DNA of 64,000 nucleotides from an uncultured Myxococcales bacterium (lineage in GTDB: Bacteria; Myxococcota_A; UBA9042). The notes beneath the pieces are model-generated. The model did no database searches and was not told the origin of the DNA. It saw only the letters and a program-made list of their open reading frames with translations. The DNA lies in the NCBI GenBank assembly GCA_903883645.1, contig CAISBR010000108.1, forward strand, positions 1-64,000, written 5' to 3'. Shown here one piece after another: positions 20,521 through 28,875 of this stretch (the first letter of the stretch is position 1; the number at the start of each line of letters is the position of its first letter). Both the position numbers and the translations under genes were made by a program.

Positions 20521-20905
20521 ATAACCTCTGGTATTTCTAGCCAGGCTCGACAGTGCAAGCTGGCTTGGAAGTGGCGGTCCAGGCGAGCGTCGCGTCAGGG
20601 CTGGCCGTTGGCCGTGCGTCGCCTAGAAAAGCGCGACAACGTATAGCACCGGTCGCCGCCGCTCACAAGGCAGGGCAATCGTCGGCTACTACCGCTTCCG
20701 CACGACCAATTTCAGGCCTAGACGTGGTTCAGCCCGCCGCGACGAGGCCGTCAGGCCCCAACCAAGCGCCAAGCAGCCTAGTAAACGCTGTGAAGCTTTG
20801 TGAATTGTGACCAAGCGGCCCCCCCGACCCGGTCACCGCAGCGGCAAGTGTGCGACGCGCTGCGGCGGCCGGGTAGGGTGGCAAAGGCTTGCTAGTACTA
20901 AGAAG
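20521..20905. other. Intergenic region with no recognised gene
   Basis: 385 bases between the start of the OmpA-like copy 2 and the stop of the glutamine synthetase gene, both minus strand. No tRNA, riboswitch or terminator could be recognised. It probably holds the promoter of the OmpA-like gene. Confidence 0.45.
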
Positions 20906-21913
20906 TTAACCAGGAATTCGCGAACAGACCGTCTCCGTGATCAGCCGACACACCACGTAGGGGTCGACGTTGGCACAGGGGCGGCGGTCTTCGATATAGC
21001 CCTTGCCGTCTTGCGCGACCTGCCACGGAATGCGCACCGAGGCGCCGCGATCCGAAACGCCATACTTATACTGGCGATACGAGCAGGTCTCGTGCTTGCC
21101 GGTCAGGCGCTCTTCGATGCCGTCGCCGTAGTTTTCGATGTGCAGCTCGTGGCGCTCGCCTAGGGCCTTGGCCGCCGCGATGCAGACGTCGATCGACTCG
21201 CGCATCTGCTTGCTCGAGAAATTGCAGTGCGCGCCCGCGCCGTTCCAGTCGCCCTTGACCGGCTTGGGATTCAAGGTGGCGCTCACGCCGTAGTCTTCGG
21301 CCACGCGATAGAGCAAGAAGCGGGCCATCCACAGGTGGTCCGAGGCCTCGACAGGCCCCATCGGGCCGATCTGGAATTCCCACTGGGCGGGCATCACTTC
21401 GGCATTGATTCCGGCGATTTTTAGCCCCGCGTCGATGCACTTATCCAGGTGCTCTTCGACGATATCGCGACCAAAAACCTCGTCGGCGCCCACGCCGCAA
21501 TAATAGCCAAACTGGGGCGCGGGGAAGCCGTTGTCCGGCCAACCGAGCGGCTTGATACCGTCGAAAAACGTGTATTCTTGCTCGATTCCGAACCACATTT
21601 CGTGCCCGGTGTACTGCTTGGCCACCTCGACCAGCTTGGCGCGGGTGTTGGTGCGGTGCGGCGTCATGTCGATGTTCATGACTTCGCAGAGGATCAGCTT
21701 GTTCGGCGCACCGCGCACCGGGTCGTGGCACTGAAACACGGGCTTGAGCACGCAGTCCGACGCGTGACCCTCGGCCTGGTTGGTGCTCGAGCCGTCAAAA
21801 CCCCAGAGCGGCGGCTCGTGGCCGAGCGGCACAATCTTGGTCTTCGAACGCAGCTTCTGGGTCGGTTCGGCGCCGTCCATCCAGATGTATTCGGCTTTGT
21901 ACACACCACTCAC
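20906..21913 (-). CDS. glnII: Type II glutamine synthetase
   Basis: 335 residues, the short eukaryote-type enzyme (GSII) rather than the 470-residue GSI. It makes glutamine from glutamate and ammonia with ATP. Family motifs are clear: WGFDGSSTNQAEG near the start, WFGIEQEYTFFD (metal-binding Glu), GINAEVMPAQWEFQIGP, and the ATP-site NPKPVKGDWNGAGAHCNFS, then DRGASVRIP. The start is a GTG with AGGAG eight bases upstream. GSII is not regulated by adenylylation at the GSI Tyr. About 110 bases upstream is a palindrome that may be an operator; I see no sigma-54 promoter. Confidence 0.95.
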   Translation of the reverse strand: MSGVYKAEYIWMDGAEPTQKLRSKTKIVPLGHEPPLWGFDGSSTNQAEGHASDCVLKPVFQCHDPVRGAPNKLILCEVMNIDMTPHRTNTRAKLVEVAKQYTGHEMWFGIEQEYTFFDGIKPLGWPDNGFPAPQFGYYCGVGADEVFGRDIVEEHLDKCIDAGLKIAGINAEVMPAQWEFQIGPMGPVEASDHLWMARFLLYRVAEDYGVSATLNPKPVKGDWNGAGAHCNFSSKQMRESIDVCIAAAKALGERHELHIENYGDGIEERLTGKHETCSYRQYKYGVSDRGASVRIPWQVAQDGKGYIEDRRPCANVDPYVVCRLITETVCSRIPG

Positions 21914-22031
21914 GGTCTTGCTCCTGGTTCGGGGATTGCTTTATGGTCGCGGCCTTATGAGCTCTGCGCCGGGTCATCCAGCCGCCATTGGCCGGGTTGG
22001 CGACAAGTCTAAGGGCTAAATGTTTCGAATC

Positions 22032-22048
22032 TGTTTCGGACCGAAACA
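22032..22048. promoter_or_regulatory. Perfect 8-bp inverted repeat, putative operator
   Basis: TGTTTCGG-A-CCGAAACA is a perfect inverted repeat around one central base. A further copy of the half-site, TGTTTCGA, lies directly upstream at 22021-22028 in the same orientation. It sits between the divergent glutamine synthetase gene (start at 21913) and the zinc-ribbon protein gene (start near 22115). Position and symmetry suggest a dimeric repressor or activator site, but the regulator is unknown. Confidence 0.45.
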
Positions 22049-22114
22049 CTTGCGCTGCGCCGCGCGTTTGCCGACCATCTTCGTCTGCCGCAAGCCGCGG
22101 CTATCCGTGTGCCC

Positions 22115-22552
22115 ATGCGCGAAGATATCGGCGAAATCGAGACAAAACTCCTGGCGATCCAGCTGCGGATGCCCACGGGCGAGCAGGCCTGCACGCAGCT
22201 GCCAATTACCGTGCTTTCGGATAGTTTGCGCACACGACGGGCGTTTCGGGCCTTCGGCTTCGCGTTCGCGGTCGGCGCGGTGCTGATTGTGGTGCCGTTG
22301 ATGCACCTTATCGGGCCGCTGGTAAGCTGGATTACCGCAGGAGTGCTGCTGGTGCGGCGGCTCAGCGAGCGCGAGCGCCTGCTTGAGTGCAAGGTGGTCT
22401 GCCCCAAGTGTGGCGGTGAGGCGCACATTGCCGAACAGCGCGTGCAGTGGCCGATCGTGACTCTGTGCAGCAGCTGCAAGTGGCAGATCACGTGCGTGCC
22501 GGCAGCTGCAGTGACTGCGCACGAAACTGGCGTTTCGTCAGCACGCGTGTAG
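22115..22552 (+). CDS. Membrane protein with C-terminal zinc ribbon
   Basis: 145 residues from the ATG at 22115; a GTG two codons earlier is possible, and neither has a clear Shine-Dalgarno. The N-terminal 45 residues are soluble, then two closely spaced hydrophobic segments (AFGFAFAVGAVLIVVPLMHLI and WITAGVLLV, shortened) form a hairpin, and the C-terminus carries CPKCGG with CSSCK 27 residues later, a four-Cys zinc ribbon. I do not recognise the family. It lies 40 bases before ddl on the same strand and may be cotranscribed with it. Confidence 0.6.
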   Translation: MREDIGEIETKLLAIQLRMPTGEQACTQLPITVLSDSLRTRRAFRAFGFAFAVGAVLIVVPLMHLIGPLVSWITAGVLLVRRLSERERLLECKVVCPKCGGEAHIAEQRVQWPIVTLCSSCKWQITCVPAAAVTAHETGVSSARV

Positions 22553-22592
22553 GCTTGCCGTGGGCGCGCGGCTGACGCGGCGGAGAGACGAC

Positions 22593-23621
22593 ATGATCGA
22601 TAAGAACCTGAAAATCGCGGTATTGCACGGCGGACCGTCGTCGGAGCACGACATCTCGGTCTGGTCGTCGAAGGGTGTGACCACCACGCTGCGGCAGGCT
22701 GGGTTTCCGGTGCTGCCCGTGTACATCGACCGCGATGGCCGTTGGCATTTTGGCGACGCGCATAGCGAGGCCGGCCAGACCCAGCGCGAGCACCTGCCGA
22801 TCGCGGCGGCACTGCAGCGACTGCAAGATTTAGCCGTCGACGTCTGTTTCATGGGTTTCCACGGCACGTATGGCGAGGACGGTAAGGTGCAGGCCGCGCT
22901 CGACCTCGTCGGCATTCCGTACACGGGGTCGGGCCCCACAGCTTCGGCGGTTGCGATGGATAAGCCATTGGCACGGCGTGTCTTTCGCGGCGTCGGGCTG
23001 CCGGTGGCCAAGGCTCGCGAAGTGCCCGCGCGCGGACTTGGCGAGCTGACCGCGGCCCGGGTGATGGCCTCTGAGATCGTCGCGGACTTGGGCCTGCCCG
23101 TGGTGGTCAAGGTGCCTGCGGGTGGTAGCAGTGTCGGGATCGAAATCCCGCGCGACGAGCAGGGCGTAGCCGATGCGCTGCGGCGCCTGAGCGTAGGGGT
23201 CGACATGCTGCTTTGCGAGCAGTTCGTCGATGGCGTTGAGCTTACCGCGGGCGTACTTGAGCTGCCCGACGGCACGCTCGAGAGCATGCCCATCGTTGAG
23301 ATCGTGCCCAAATCCTCCGAGTTTTTTGACTATCACGCCAAGTACCAAGCGCTGGGCAGCGAAGAGATCGTGCCGGCACGCATCTCGCCCGAAGCGACGC
23401 GACTCGTGCAAGAGCTCGGTCGCCGTGCCCATCACGCGCTGGGTTGCCGTGGCGTGTCGCGCACCGATGTGATCTTGGGCCGCAACGGACAACCTGTGAT
23501 ACTCGAAACGAATACGCTGCCGGGGCTTACGCCCGCGTCGCTGTTGCCCAAAGCGGCTGCGGAGTTCGGCTTGAACTACGAGCAATTGCTGCTCACGATT
23601 TTGGCCACAGCTCTGGCCTAG
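22593..23621 (+). CDS. ddl: D-alanine-D-alanine ligase
   Basis: 342 residues from the ATG at 22593, with GGAG seven bases upstream. The enzyme joins two D-Ala with ATP for the peptidoglycan stem. ATP-grasp motifs are present: LHGGPSSEHDIS at the N-terminus, FHGTYGEDGKVQAALD, GIPYTGSG, VVKVPAGGSSVGIE (ATP-binding loop) and the C-terminal ILETNTLPGLTPASLLPKA with the metal-binding Glu and Asn. Length is normal for the family. It is cytoplasmic and next to a small membrane protein gene. Confidence 0.93.
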   Translation: MIDKNLKIAVLHGGPSSEHDISVWSSKGVTTTLRQAGFPVLPVYIDRDGRWHFGDAHSEAGQTQREHLPIAAALQRLQDLAVDVCFMGFHGTYGEDGKVQAALDLVGIPYTGSGPTASAVAMDKPLARRVFRGVGLPVAKAREVPARGLGELTAARVMASEIVADLGLPVVVKVPAGGSSVGIEIPRDEQGVADALRRLSVGVDMLLCEQFVDGVELTAGVLELPDGTLESMPIVEIVPKSSEFFDYHAKYQALGSEEIVPARISPEATRLVQELGRRAHHALGCRGVSRTDVILGRNGQPVILETNTLPGLTPASLLPKAAAEFGLNYEQLLLTILATALA

Positions 23622-23852
23622 TTTCAAGCGGTTATGTGGCGGTGGTGGGCATCGCTTGCATCGATCCGGCCAAAGCTGCGTCGGATTTTCCTTGACGGGC
23701 AGCCCGCAAGCTTGCAGGCTACTGGGCCGCTTTGCCTGCCCGTACTGACGGCGGGGCATTGAGCGACCCGAATCACGATTGGATTGCGCCGACAGAATGT
23801 GTTGGCGGTGTGGGCTGGCGGTACTGGGCCAGCAGCATGTGCGGAGGAACTG

Positions 23853-24263
23853 GTGAACATTGCGCTGTCCATCGACTCGATCGCTCCCAACCATATCCAA
23901 GAAAACGAGACCTTTAAGGTCACTTGGACGCTCAGCGCCTCAGAAACGTTCGAGACTCGCTCGGTGGTGGTAACCCTACTGACCGACGATGCGCGGCTGG
24001 TGCTACTCGACCCCAAGTCGCAGGAGTCGCCGCCCGAAGTGCCGATGTCGCTCGCACCCGGTCAAAAGGTCTCGCGCACCGTGCAAGTGATGATTCAGAA
24101 GCGCAAAGGCCTGATCGATGAGCCCGCGCGCGACGGCAACAGCTCGCCATTTTTTGTGCTTGGCCGCGTGCGCCACGACAACGACGTACTCGCCTCGTCG
24201 GGTGGGGTCGAAGTCGAGATGACCGGGCTGGCACGCCGCGCGGCCCACCGCGTCTTTCTGTAA
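23853..24263 (+). CDS. Hypothetical small beta-sandwich-like protein
   Basis: 136 residues from the GTG at 23853, chosen because a GGAGG lies five bases upstream. I do not recognise the family. The sequence alternates short beta-strand stretches (IALSIDSIAPNHI, FKVTWTLSAS, RSVVVTLLTDDARLVLL, SRTVQVMIQK, PFFVLGRVRHD, GGVEVEMTG), like an immunoglobulin-like or CARDB-type domain. It has no signal peptide or membrane segment, so it is predicted cytoplasmic. It is 231 bases downstream of ddl and ends just before a G-rich repeat. Confidence 0.55.
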   Translation: MNIALSIDSIAPNHIQENETFKVTWTLSASETFETRSVVVTLLTDDARLVLLDPKSQESPPEVPMSLAPGQKVSRTVQVMIQKRKGLIDEPARDGNSSPFFVLGRVRHDNDVLASSGGVEVEMTGLARRAAHRVFL

Positions 24264-24289
24264 ATTCAAGGAAATTCTATACTACGGCT

Positions 24290-24355
24290 TGGGCTGGGGC
24301 TGGGGCTAGGGCTGGGGCTAGGGCTGGGGCTAGGGCTAGGGCTAGGGCTGGGGCT
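24290..24355 (+). repeat. Tandem (A/G)GGGCT hexanucleotide array
   Basis: Eleven uninterrupted six-base units, all of form NGGGCT with N being G or A (first unit T). The plus strand is a regular ladder of three- or four-G runs, a sequence able to form G-quadruplexes. The array lies between two convergent genes: it starts 27 bases after the stop of the 23853 gene, and the stop codon of the minus-strand gene (24354-24356) falls at its end. Confidence 0.9.
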
Positions 24356-25313
24356 ACGGCGCAACGGGGCAAGCCCGCAGCTCGCGCGGCCCGGTCGGCG
24401 GCTGCAGCCACGCGAGCCAGTGGTCGCCGCGATTCGGTGCGAGCTTGGCCAGACACTTGCTAGGTGCCGCAAGCTGACACGCCGCGAGCCGCGAACCGCG
24501 CACGTCGCCCGTGCTTTCGACCCGCAGCGCCTCGCGACTCAGAACAGACTCGGGGTCGCCCGGCAAGTACCGGTCCTTCGCCGTAGCAGCAGTCGCAACC
24601 GGGACAAGTATCTCTTTACTAATCAGAGACTTGCCACCCGAATCGCGCACGGGCACTCGCAGCGTAAGCAGCTTATCTCCGTGGGGTACATCGAGCTCGA
24701 CCGCTAGGCCGCGCGGGTCAAGGCTCCACCGCAAGTCTGCGACTGGGCTTGGCTTCATGTGCGTCAGCCCCAGAATTTCGCCGGCCGCGAGGTCGAGCAC
24801 GGTCCACTCGAGCATTGGCGCCTCTTTCCCCTCGGCTGGCAGTTGCTCCACGATCGCGAGCAGATCGCCCGACCGCGCCACAGCCAGCAGCGGGCCTTGT
24901 GGCTCCATGACCACATCCGCCTTGCCCGCCCGGGACTCGATCGCTGCAATGCCGCCCGGATAGGCCAGCAGCACCGGCGCACCAGGCCACAGTTGTCCAA
25001 CAACGGGTAGGGTCGTCCCGGTAAAATCCTCTGGCGGCAGCGAGGCTTGCTGCACACGCTGCCCGGTCGCCAGCGACTTGACCTCGACCGACCGTCGCAC
25101 CACTTTGCGGCCGGCTAGGTCGTGGTGGCATACCTTGGGCACCAGCACCAGGTCGCCATCGACAATCGGCTGACCGTAGGCGCAGTTGCCCAACGTCGTT
25201 GCATAGATTTGCGCCCCGGCCTTGCAGCTCGCGTCGGCACCTGTGCCCACGCCTCCTGGCAAAGCGGCCAGCACCACGTAGAAGATCGAAACAAGCACAG
25301 CACTAGCAATCAT
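24354..25313 (-). CDS. Exported hypothetical protein
   Basis: 319 residues from the ATG at 25313, which has an AGGTGA a few bases upstream. The N-terminus (IASAVLVSIFYVVLAALPGG) is a signal peptide or anchor. The rest looks beta-rich, with repeats reminiscent of a propeller (VVGQLWPGAPVLLAYPGG, PLLAVARSGDLLAIVEQLP, shortened), and at least six cysteines spread over the mature part, consistent with a periplasmic, disulfide-bonded protein. I do not recognise a family. The start is 57 bases from the divergent small gene at 25371. The stop codon is within the G-rich hexanucleotide array. Confidence 0.6.
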   Translation of the reverse strand: MIASAVLVSIFYVVLAALPGGVGTGADASCKAGAQIYATTLGNCAYGQPIVDGDLVLVPKVCHHDLAGRKVVRRSVEVKSLATGQRVQQASLPPEDFTGTTLPVVGQLWPGAPVLLAYPGGIAAIESRAGKADVVMEPQGPLLAVARSGDLLAIVEQLPAEGKEAPMLEWTVLDLAAGEILGLTHMKPSPVADLRWSLDPRGLAVELDVPHGDKLLTLRVPVRDSGGKSLISKEILVPVATAATAKDRYLPGDPESVLSREALRVESTGDVRGSRLAACQLAAPSKCLAKLAPNRGDHWLAWLQPPTGPRELRACPVAP

Positions 25314-25370
25314 CGTCACCTCGCTCCCGTGCACTTTGCACGCTGCCGGGCGCCGTGCCAAGATCCGCCC

Positions 25371-25529
25371 ATGCCCACCGCGCCCAGTACCTCCGCAGCT
25401 CAAACGCCCGTTCCGGTTGAACTACCTGTATTGGCTGGCATACCTACGGTGCGGGCATGGATGATCGCGCTGGCGGTGGTAGTGCTGCAGTTGACGGTGT
25501 TGGCTTGGGGCCTGTCGGTGCAGCCGTGA
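25371..25529 (+). CDS. Small single-span membrane protein
   Basis: 52 residues. A Pro/Thr/Ala-rich start of about 28 residues is followed by one strong membrane helix (WMIALAVVVLQLTVLAWGL) and a short tail. Its TGA stop overlaps the GTG start of the next gene (GTGA, 25526-25529), which argues that it is translated and coupled to the DmsC-like protein. No family was recognised. It could be a small subunit of a membrane complex. Confidence 0.5.
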   Translation: MPTAPSTSAAQTPVPVELPVLAGIPTVRAWMIALAVVVLQLTVLAWGLSVQP

Positions 25530-26404
25530 AACGTGCCACGGCCGAAGACAACCAGACCCGCGCAGGGCTACTTGCCAGTGAATTCAGCTTGATCGGCTTG
25601 GGCTCAGGCCTGCTAGTGGCCGTAGCCCTGATGCAGCTCGTGTCGGCGGGCAATGATCAGCCGGCGGGGCGCGAAACAGCCGTAGTTGCGGCGGGTTTAC
25701 TAACCTTGGGGGCGTTGCTGGCGCTGGCTGGCTGGTGGTGGAACCTGGGTGACCCGCGCGACAGGGCGCCACATCTGGCATCGACACTGCCGTTCTTACT
25801 CGGTTTTTCAGCACTTGGCGCGGTGGGGGCCGCTCTGGCGGCGGGGCTGCAGTGGCCGACGCAAAGCCATGCGGCGACGTGGATGCCCGGACCTACCCTG
25901 CTCACCATCACGGGGCTGCTCACCGGGACACCGCTGCTGGCGACCTTGGGCCTGCGCGCGCTGGCTGTCGGTGCCGGAAAGCCGCCGATGCCGTTGCTCC
26001 AACTGCTCCAAGCGAGTGCGCACACGGTCGCTGGCGGCGCCGCCGTGCTGCTGGTGTTGGCGGCAGCTGCCGATCGCTTGACGGTGGCTGCGCGCAACGA
26101 CCTGACCTGTGCTGTTGGGCTTTTATGCGGCCACGCGCTGTTTTGGACGGCGTGGCTGCTCGCAGGTTGGCGGCAAGTCCGCAAGCGCAACGGGCTGCCC
26201 GCGATACCGAATCTACCGGCTCTTGAGCGGGTGGATGTCTTGGCGGGCGTCGTTGCGCTTTTGGGTCTGGGGCTGCCGGGGCTGGTGCTCGCCAACGCCC
26301 TGATTACTGGGCGCGAAGTGGGGCTGCTGGCGGCGTGCGCGGTGGCAGCGGCGTCGAACCACGTCATGCGCTATGCGTGGGCGATGGCCAGCGATATCGA
26401 GTAG
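25526..26404 (+). CDS. DmsC-like multi-span membrane protein
   Basis: 292 residues from the GTG at 25526, chosen for its 4-base overlap with the small upstream gene; an ATG at 25457 in the same frame would run through that gene and is less likely. About eight membrane helices are seen. Features like DmsC, the quinol-binding anchor of DMSO-type reductases, are the early GLGSGLLVAVALMQL helix, WWNLGDPRDRAPHL (compare LHLGSP in DmsC) and a final NHVMRYAWAM. The catalytic molybdopterin and iron-sulfur subunits are not next to it, so it is an orphan, and the assignment rests on weak similarity. Confidence 0.5.
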   Translation: MKRATAEDNQTRAGLLASEFSLIGLGSGLLVAVALMQLVSAGNDQPAGRETAVVAAGLLTLGALLALAGWWWNLGDPRDRAPHLASTLPFLLGFSALGAVGAALAAGLQWPTQSHAATWMPGPTLLTITGLLTGTPLLATLGLRALAVGAGKPPMPLLQLLQASAHTVAGGAAVLLVLAAAADRLTVAARNDLTCAVGLLCGHALFWTAWLLAGWRQVRKRNGLPAIPNLPALERVDVLAGVVALLGLGLPGLVLANALITGREVGLLAACAVAAASNHVMRYAWAMASDIE

Positions 26405-26410
26405 AGTCAG

Positions 26411-28531
26411 CTACTTCGCTATGGCTACGGTCGGGCGATGGTCTAGCGACAGCTCGGCCAGCTCGTCTTGGAACTTGACCTTGGCGACCATCAGCCGCTC
26501 TTGCGCGCCCACCACATCCAGCGTGGTCTGTTGCACGCGATCGCTCATTTCCTTCATCTTTTGCTGCAGGTGCACCATCAGCGGCCCGGCGGTCTTGACC
26601 AGCTTCAGGCTAAAGATCTGATCGTGTAGCTCGTCGGACCGCACCCGAAATTCCTCTGCCCGCTCGCGCAGATGGGCAATCTGTTCCTCGGTCTTGGCCA
26701 TATCGTCGAACAGCCCCAGCAGCTTTTGGATCGACGCCTCAACCTTGGGATCCTCTTTGGCCGTCTGCAGATACAAGCGCACCATCTCGACACCCACCGG
26801 CGAACGCAGGTCCACCGTGCGGGTCATGGGCGTGGCCTCTTCAATCTCGATAACCCGGCTCTCGCCCGGGGGCACATCGACGGCGAACAGGCGGCTTTCG
26901 CCAATGACTTCAGCCGCTTTGGGCCCCTTGCTGACGACCCAGCCCTTGGGCGTGGTGTGCCGCACCAGCACCGTGGTGACCAAGTGGCTGCGGTTGTTGA
27001 TCTTTAGCTTGGTGGAGCGCAGGTGCTGCACCTCGGCTGTAAGCACGCCGTGATTTAGCTTGACCAACTTGCTCATCCGGTCGCCCGTCGAGCCCTCGCG
27101 ATCGATCACCACTTGGCGATCGAGGGCAAACGGCACCACCGCTGTGCCACCGGGCGGGATCGGCTCAGCCAAGCCCTCGCCCACAAAGCGACCGCCGCCG
27201 TACACCGTGATCGGCCCACTTTCGAGCGTAGAGCCGGTCGGGTTCTTGAAGCGAACGGCCTTAAACGCATAACGCCCGTCGCCCCCAGCACTTTCGGCAT
27301 CGTACAGATACACGACCTCGCCCTGAGCCTGGCCCTGGACGATCGACACCATCGCGCTCGTGCCGCGCGCCACCGTCATCGGCAGCTTGCTGTCAAAGTG
27401 GCTCTCGCCCACCGGCGGCGCGTCGCGATCCTCGGGCTTGCCGCCCTGGTCTTGTTGCGGCGTCGCCACCAGCCTTACGCCCGCCTTTTGCCCCGCCACG
27501 ACACCGCGCCCCACCGCCTGCACCTGCGCCGGCGGCACCCCGCGCTCGATCAGCTGATTTCGCAAGATATTCGCGCGGTCCAGCGCCTTGTCTTCGGCGT
27601 CTGTCTCGCCGGCATTGGCATAGCCCTCGACCATCACGGGTTGGCGCACGTTCTTCAGCTGCTCGGCCAGGGCCGTCACCTTGCGATCATCCGCCCCATC
27701 GTCTTTGCCTTTGGTCTTAGCCTGTTTCTCCATGCGGTAGTGCGCTGCCCGGGTCGGCATCTCGGCCAAACCGGCCTGGCCATTGCTGCCGCCCGACCGC
27801 GGCGCAGCGGAGGCTGGAACCTTGTAATATGCTCCAGAATCAGCCACATCGGGATGGCCTTCGGGGCGCGCCAGTTCTTCGTCACTCCATGCGGCCAGAG
27901 CCACTTCTTTGCCCGGGTCGTCGCGCCCCACGCTGCCACCCAGCGGTGGCGCCTTGGCAAAACTGTCGTTGCTATGCAGGGTTTCGCGGTGCACGACGCG
28001 GATCGAGTGCAGGTCGTAGCGAAACGACAGGGCGGAACTCGAGCCCACGCCCACTTGCACCGCCGTCCAGTCCTCGCCCGAGGTATTGTCGACGATCGCC
28101 CAGCCCTGCAGGTCCACCTTGCCATTTTCGCCTACGGCCACGCGGTAAGTCGGCTTCCACGCAGGCGATTCTGTCACATAGCTCAGCACCACGTCGCGGT
28201 GTTGCCGATCAGGAAGCTGGATCACCATCTCGATCTGACCATTCTTAGCTTGGCCCGGCGAGGGAAACGAAATAGGCAGCGATTCCTTGGTCTTGGCATC
28301 GATCACGGTCAGCGACTTCAAGAAATCGTCCACTTTGTCTTGCGGTACGCGCAGCACCAGATGGTCGCTATCGACCGCGGCTCGGCGCTCGTAGAACGCC
28401 ACACCGTTGCGGTACACCACCACGCGCCCCAGCGAGGCCTGCTCCGAAGCGACATACGAAGCATTCGCGCCGCAAGCCGAAGCAAGCGCCGACAACACGG
28501 CTAGAGCTAAAGCAACAGAAATCTTTCGCAT
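26411..28531 (-). CDS. DUF4139 lipoprotein with inserted OmpA-like domain
   Basis: 706 residues from the ATG at 28531 (GAGG five bases upstream). The signal peptide ends ALASAC, lipidated Cys at residue 20. The DUF4139 fold is visible at the N-terminus (VVVYRNGVAFYERR, then DFLKSLTVIDA and SPAWKPTYRV) and resumes after residue 370 (FDSKLPMTVARGTSAMVSI, FKNPTGSTLESGPITVYGGGRFVGE), ending in a coiled-coil-like helical region. Between them residues about 285-356 form an OmpA-like unit (VEGYANAGE, LDRANILRNQLIERGV, VQAVGRGV) without the canonical Asp and Arg. The function of DUF4139 proteins is unknown. It is convergent with the DmsC-like gene. Confidence 0.75.
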   Translation of the reverse strand: MRKISVALALAVLSALASACGANASYVASEQASLGRVVVYRNGVAFYERRAAVDSDHLVLRVPQDKVDDFLKSLTVIDAKTKESLPISFPSPGQAKNGQIEMVIQLPDRQHRDVVLSYVTESPAWKPTYRVAVGENGKVDLQGWAIVDNTSGEDWTAVQVGVGSSSALSFRYDLHSIRVVHRETLHSNDSFAKAPPLGGSVGRDDPGKEVALAAWSDEELARPEGHPDVADSGAYYKVPASAAPRSGGSNGQAGLAEMPTRAAHYRMEKQAKTKGKDDGADDRKVTALAEQLKNVRQPVMVEGYANAGETDAEDKALDRANILRNQLIERGVPPAQVQAVGRGVVAGQKAGVRLVATPQQDQGGKPEDRDAPPVGESHFDSKLPMTVARGTSAMVSIVQGQAQGEVVYLYDAESAGGDGRYAFKAVRFKNPTGSTLESGPITVYGGGRFVGEGLAEPIPPGGTAVVPFALDRQVVIDREGSTGDRMSKLVKLNHGVLTAEVQHLRSTKLKINNRSHLVTTVLVRHTTPKGWVVSKGPKAAEVIGESRLFAVDVPPGESRVIEIEEATPMTRTVDLRSPVGVEMVRLYLQTAKEDPKVEASIQKLLGLFDDMAKTEEQIAHLRERAEEFRVRSDELHDQIFSLKLVKTAGPLMVHLQQKMKEMSDRVQQTTLDVVGAQERLMVAKVKFQDELAELSLDHRPTVAIAK

Positions 28532-28875
28532 TTCGACCTCGTAATTAGACAGGGGGCAACGGCGCCCAGGTGCAAAGACGCGCGGCTCAGCGCTTCGGTT
28601 TAGCTTGCGCACTTGCGGCCACAACTCTGGTGCTCGCGGTCCTGCGTCATGGCGCACTGTCACGAAAATGTAGGATTTGCCATGCGCGAAACTTTCCAGT
28701 TGACGCGGTGCGTCGAAACACGTTATTTGCGTTAGACGGTGGCGCCGCCTTTCGGTAGGCGTCACCCCGGCAGTCTCGGCGAACAACGGCCAGCGAAATA
28801 CTGCCGCAAATGGCAACGACTCCAAGTGGTTATCTACCCGATCATCCACCGATTCATCGCAGCGAGGCCCTTTCC
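28532..28875. other. Intergenic region between divergent genes
   Basis: 344 bases between the DUF4139 gene (minus) and the acyl-CoA dehydrogenase gene (plus). A TTGACG at 28700-28705 could be a -35 element, but the hexamer 17 bases further (TTATTT) is a poor -10. No RNA gene or repeat was recognised. An in-frame ATG at 28810 extends the dehydrogenase frame, but the ATG at 28876 has a better Shine-Dalgarno. Confidence 0.4.

Noticed and set aside
20521-20905. Possible tRNA (GGTTCAGCCC resembling a T-arm)
   Set aside because: No acceptor stem or anticodon arm could be folded around it.
24266-24472. A minus-strand frame encoding a run of Ser-Pro dipeptides
   Set aside because: It is only the translation of the NGGGCT array in a non-coding frame.
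28700-28728. TTGACG with TTATTT 17 bases downstream as a promoter for the acyl-CoA dehydrogenase gene
   Set aside because: The -10 matches the consensus at only two positions, so the evidence is too weak to call.
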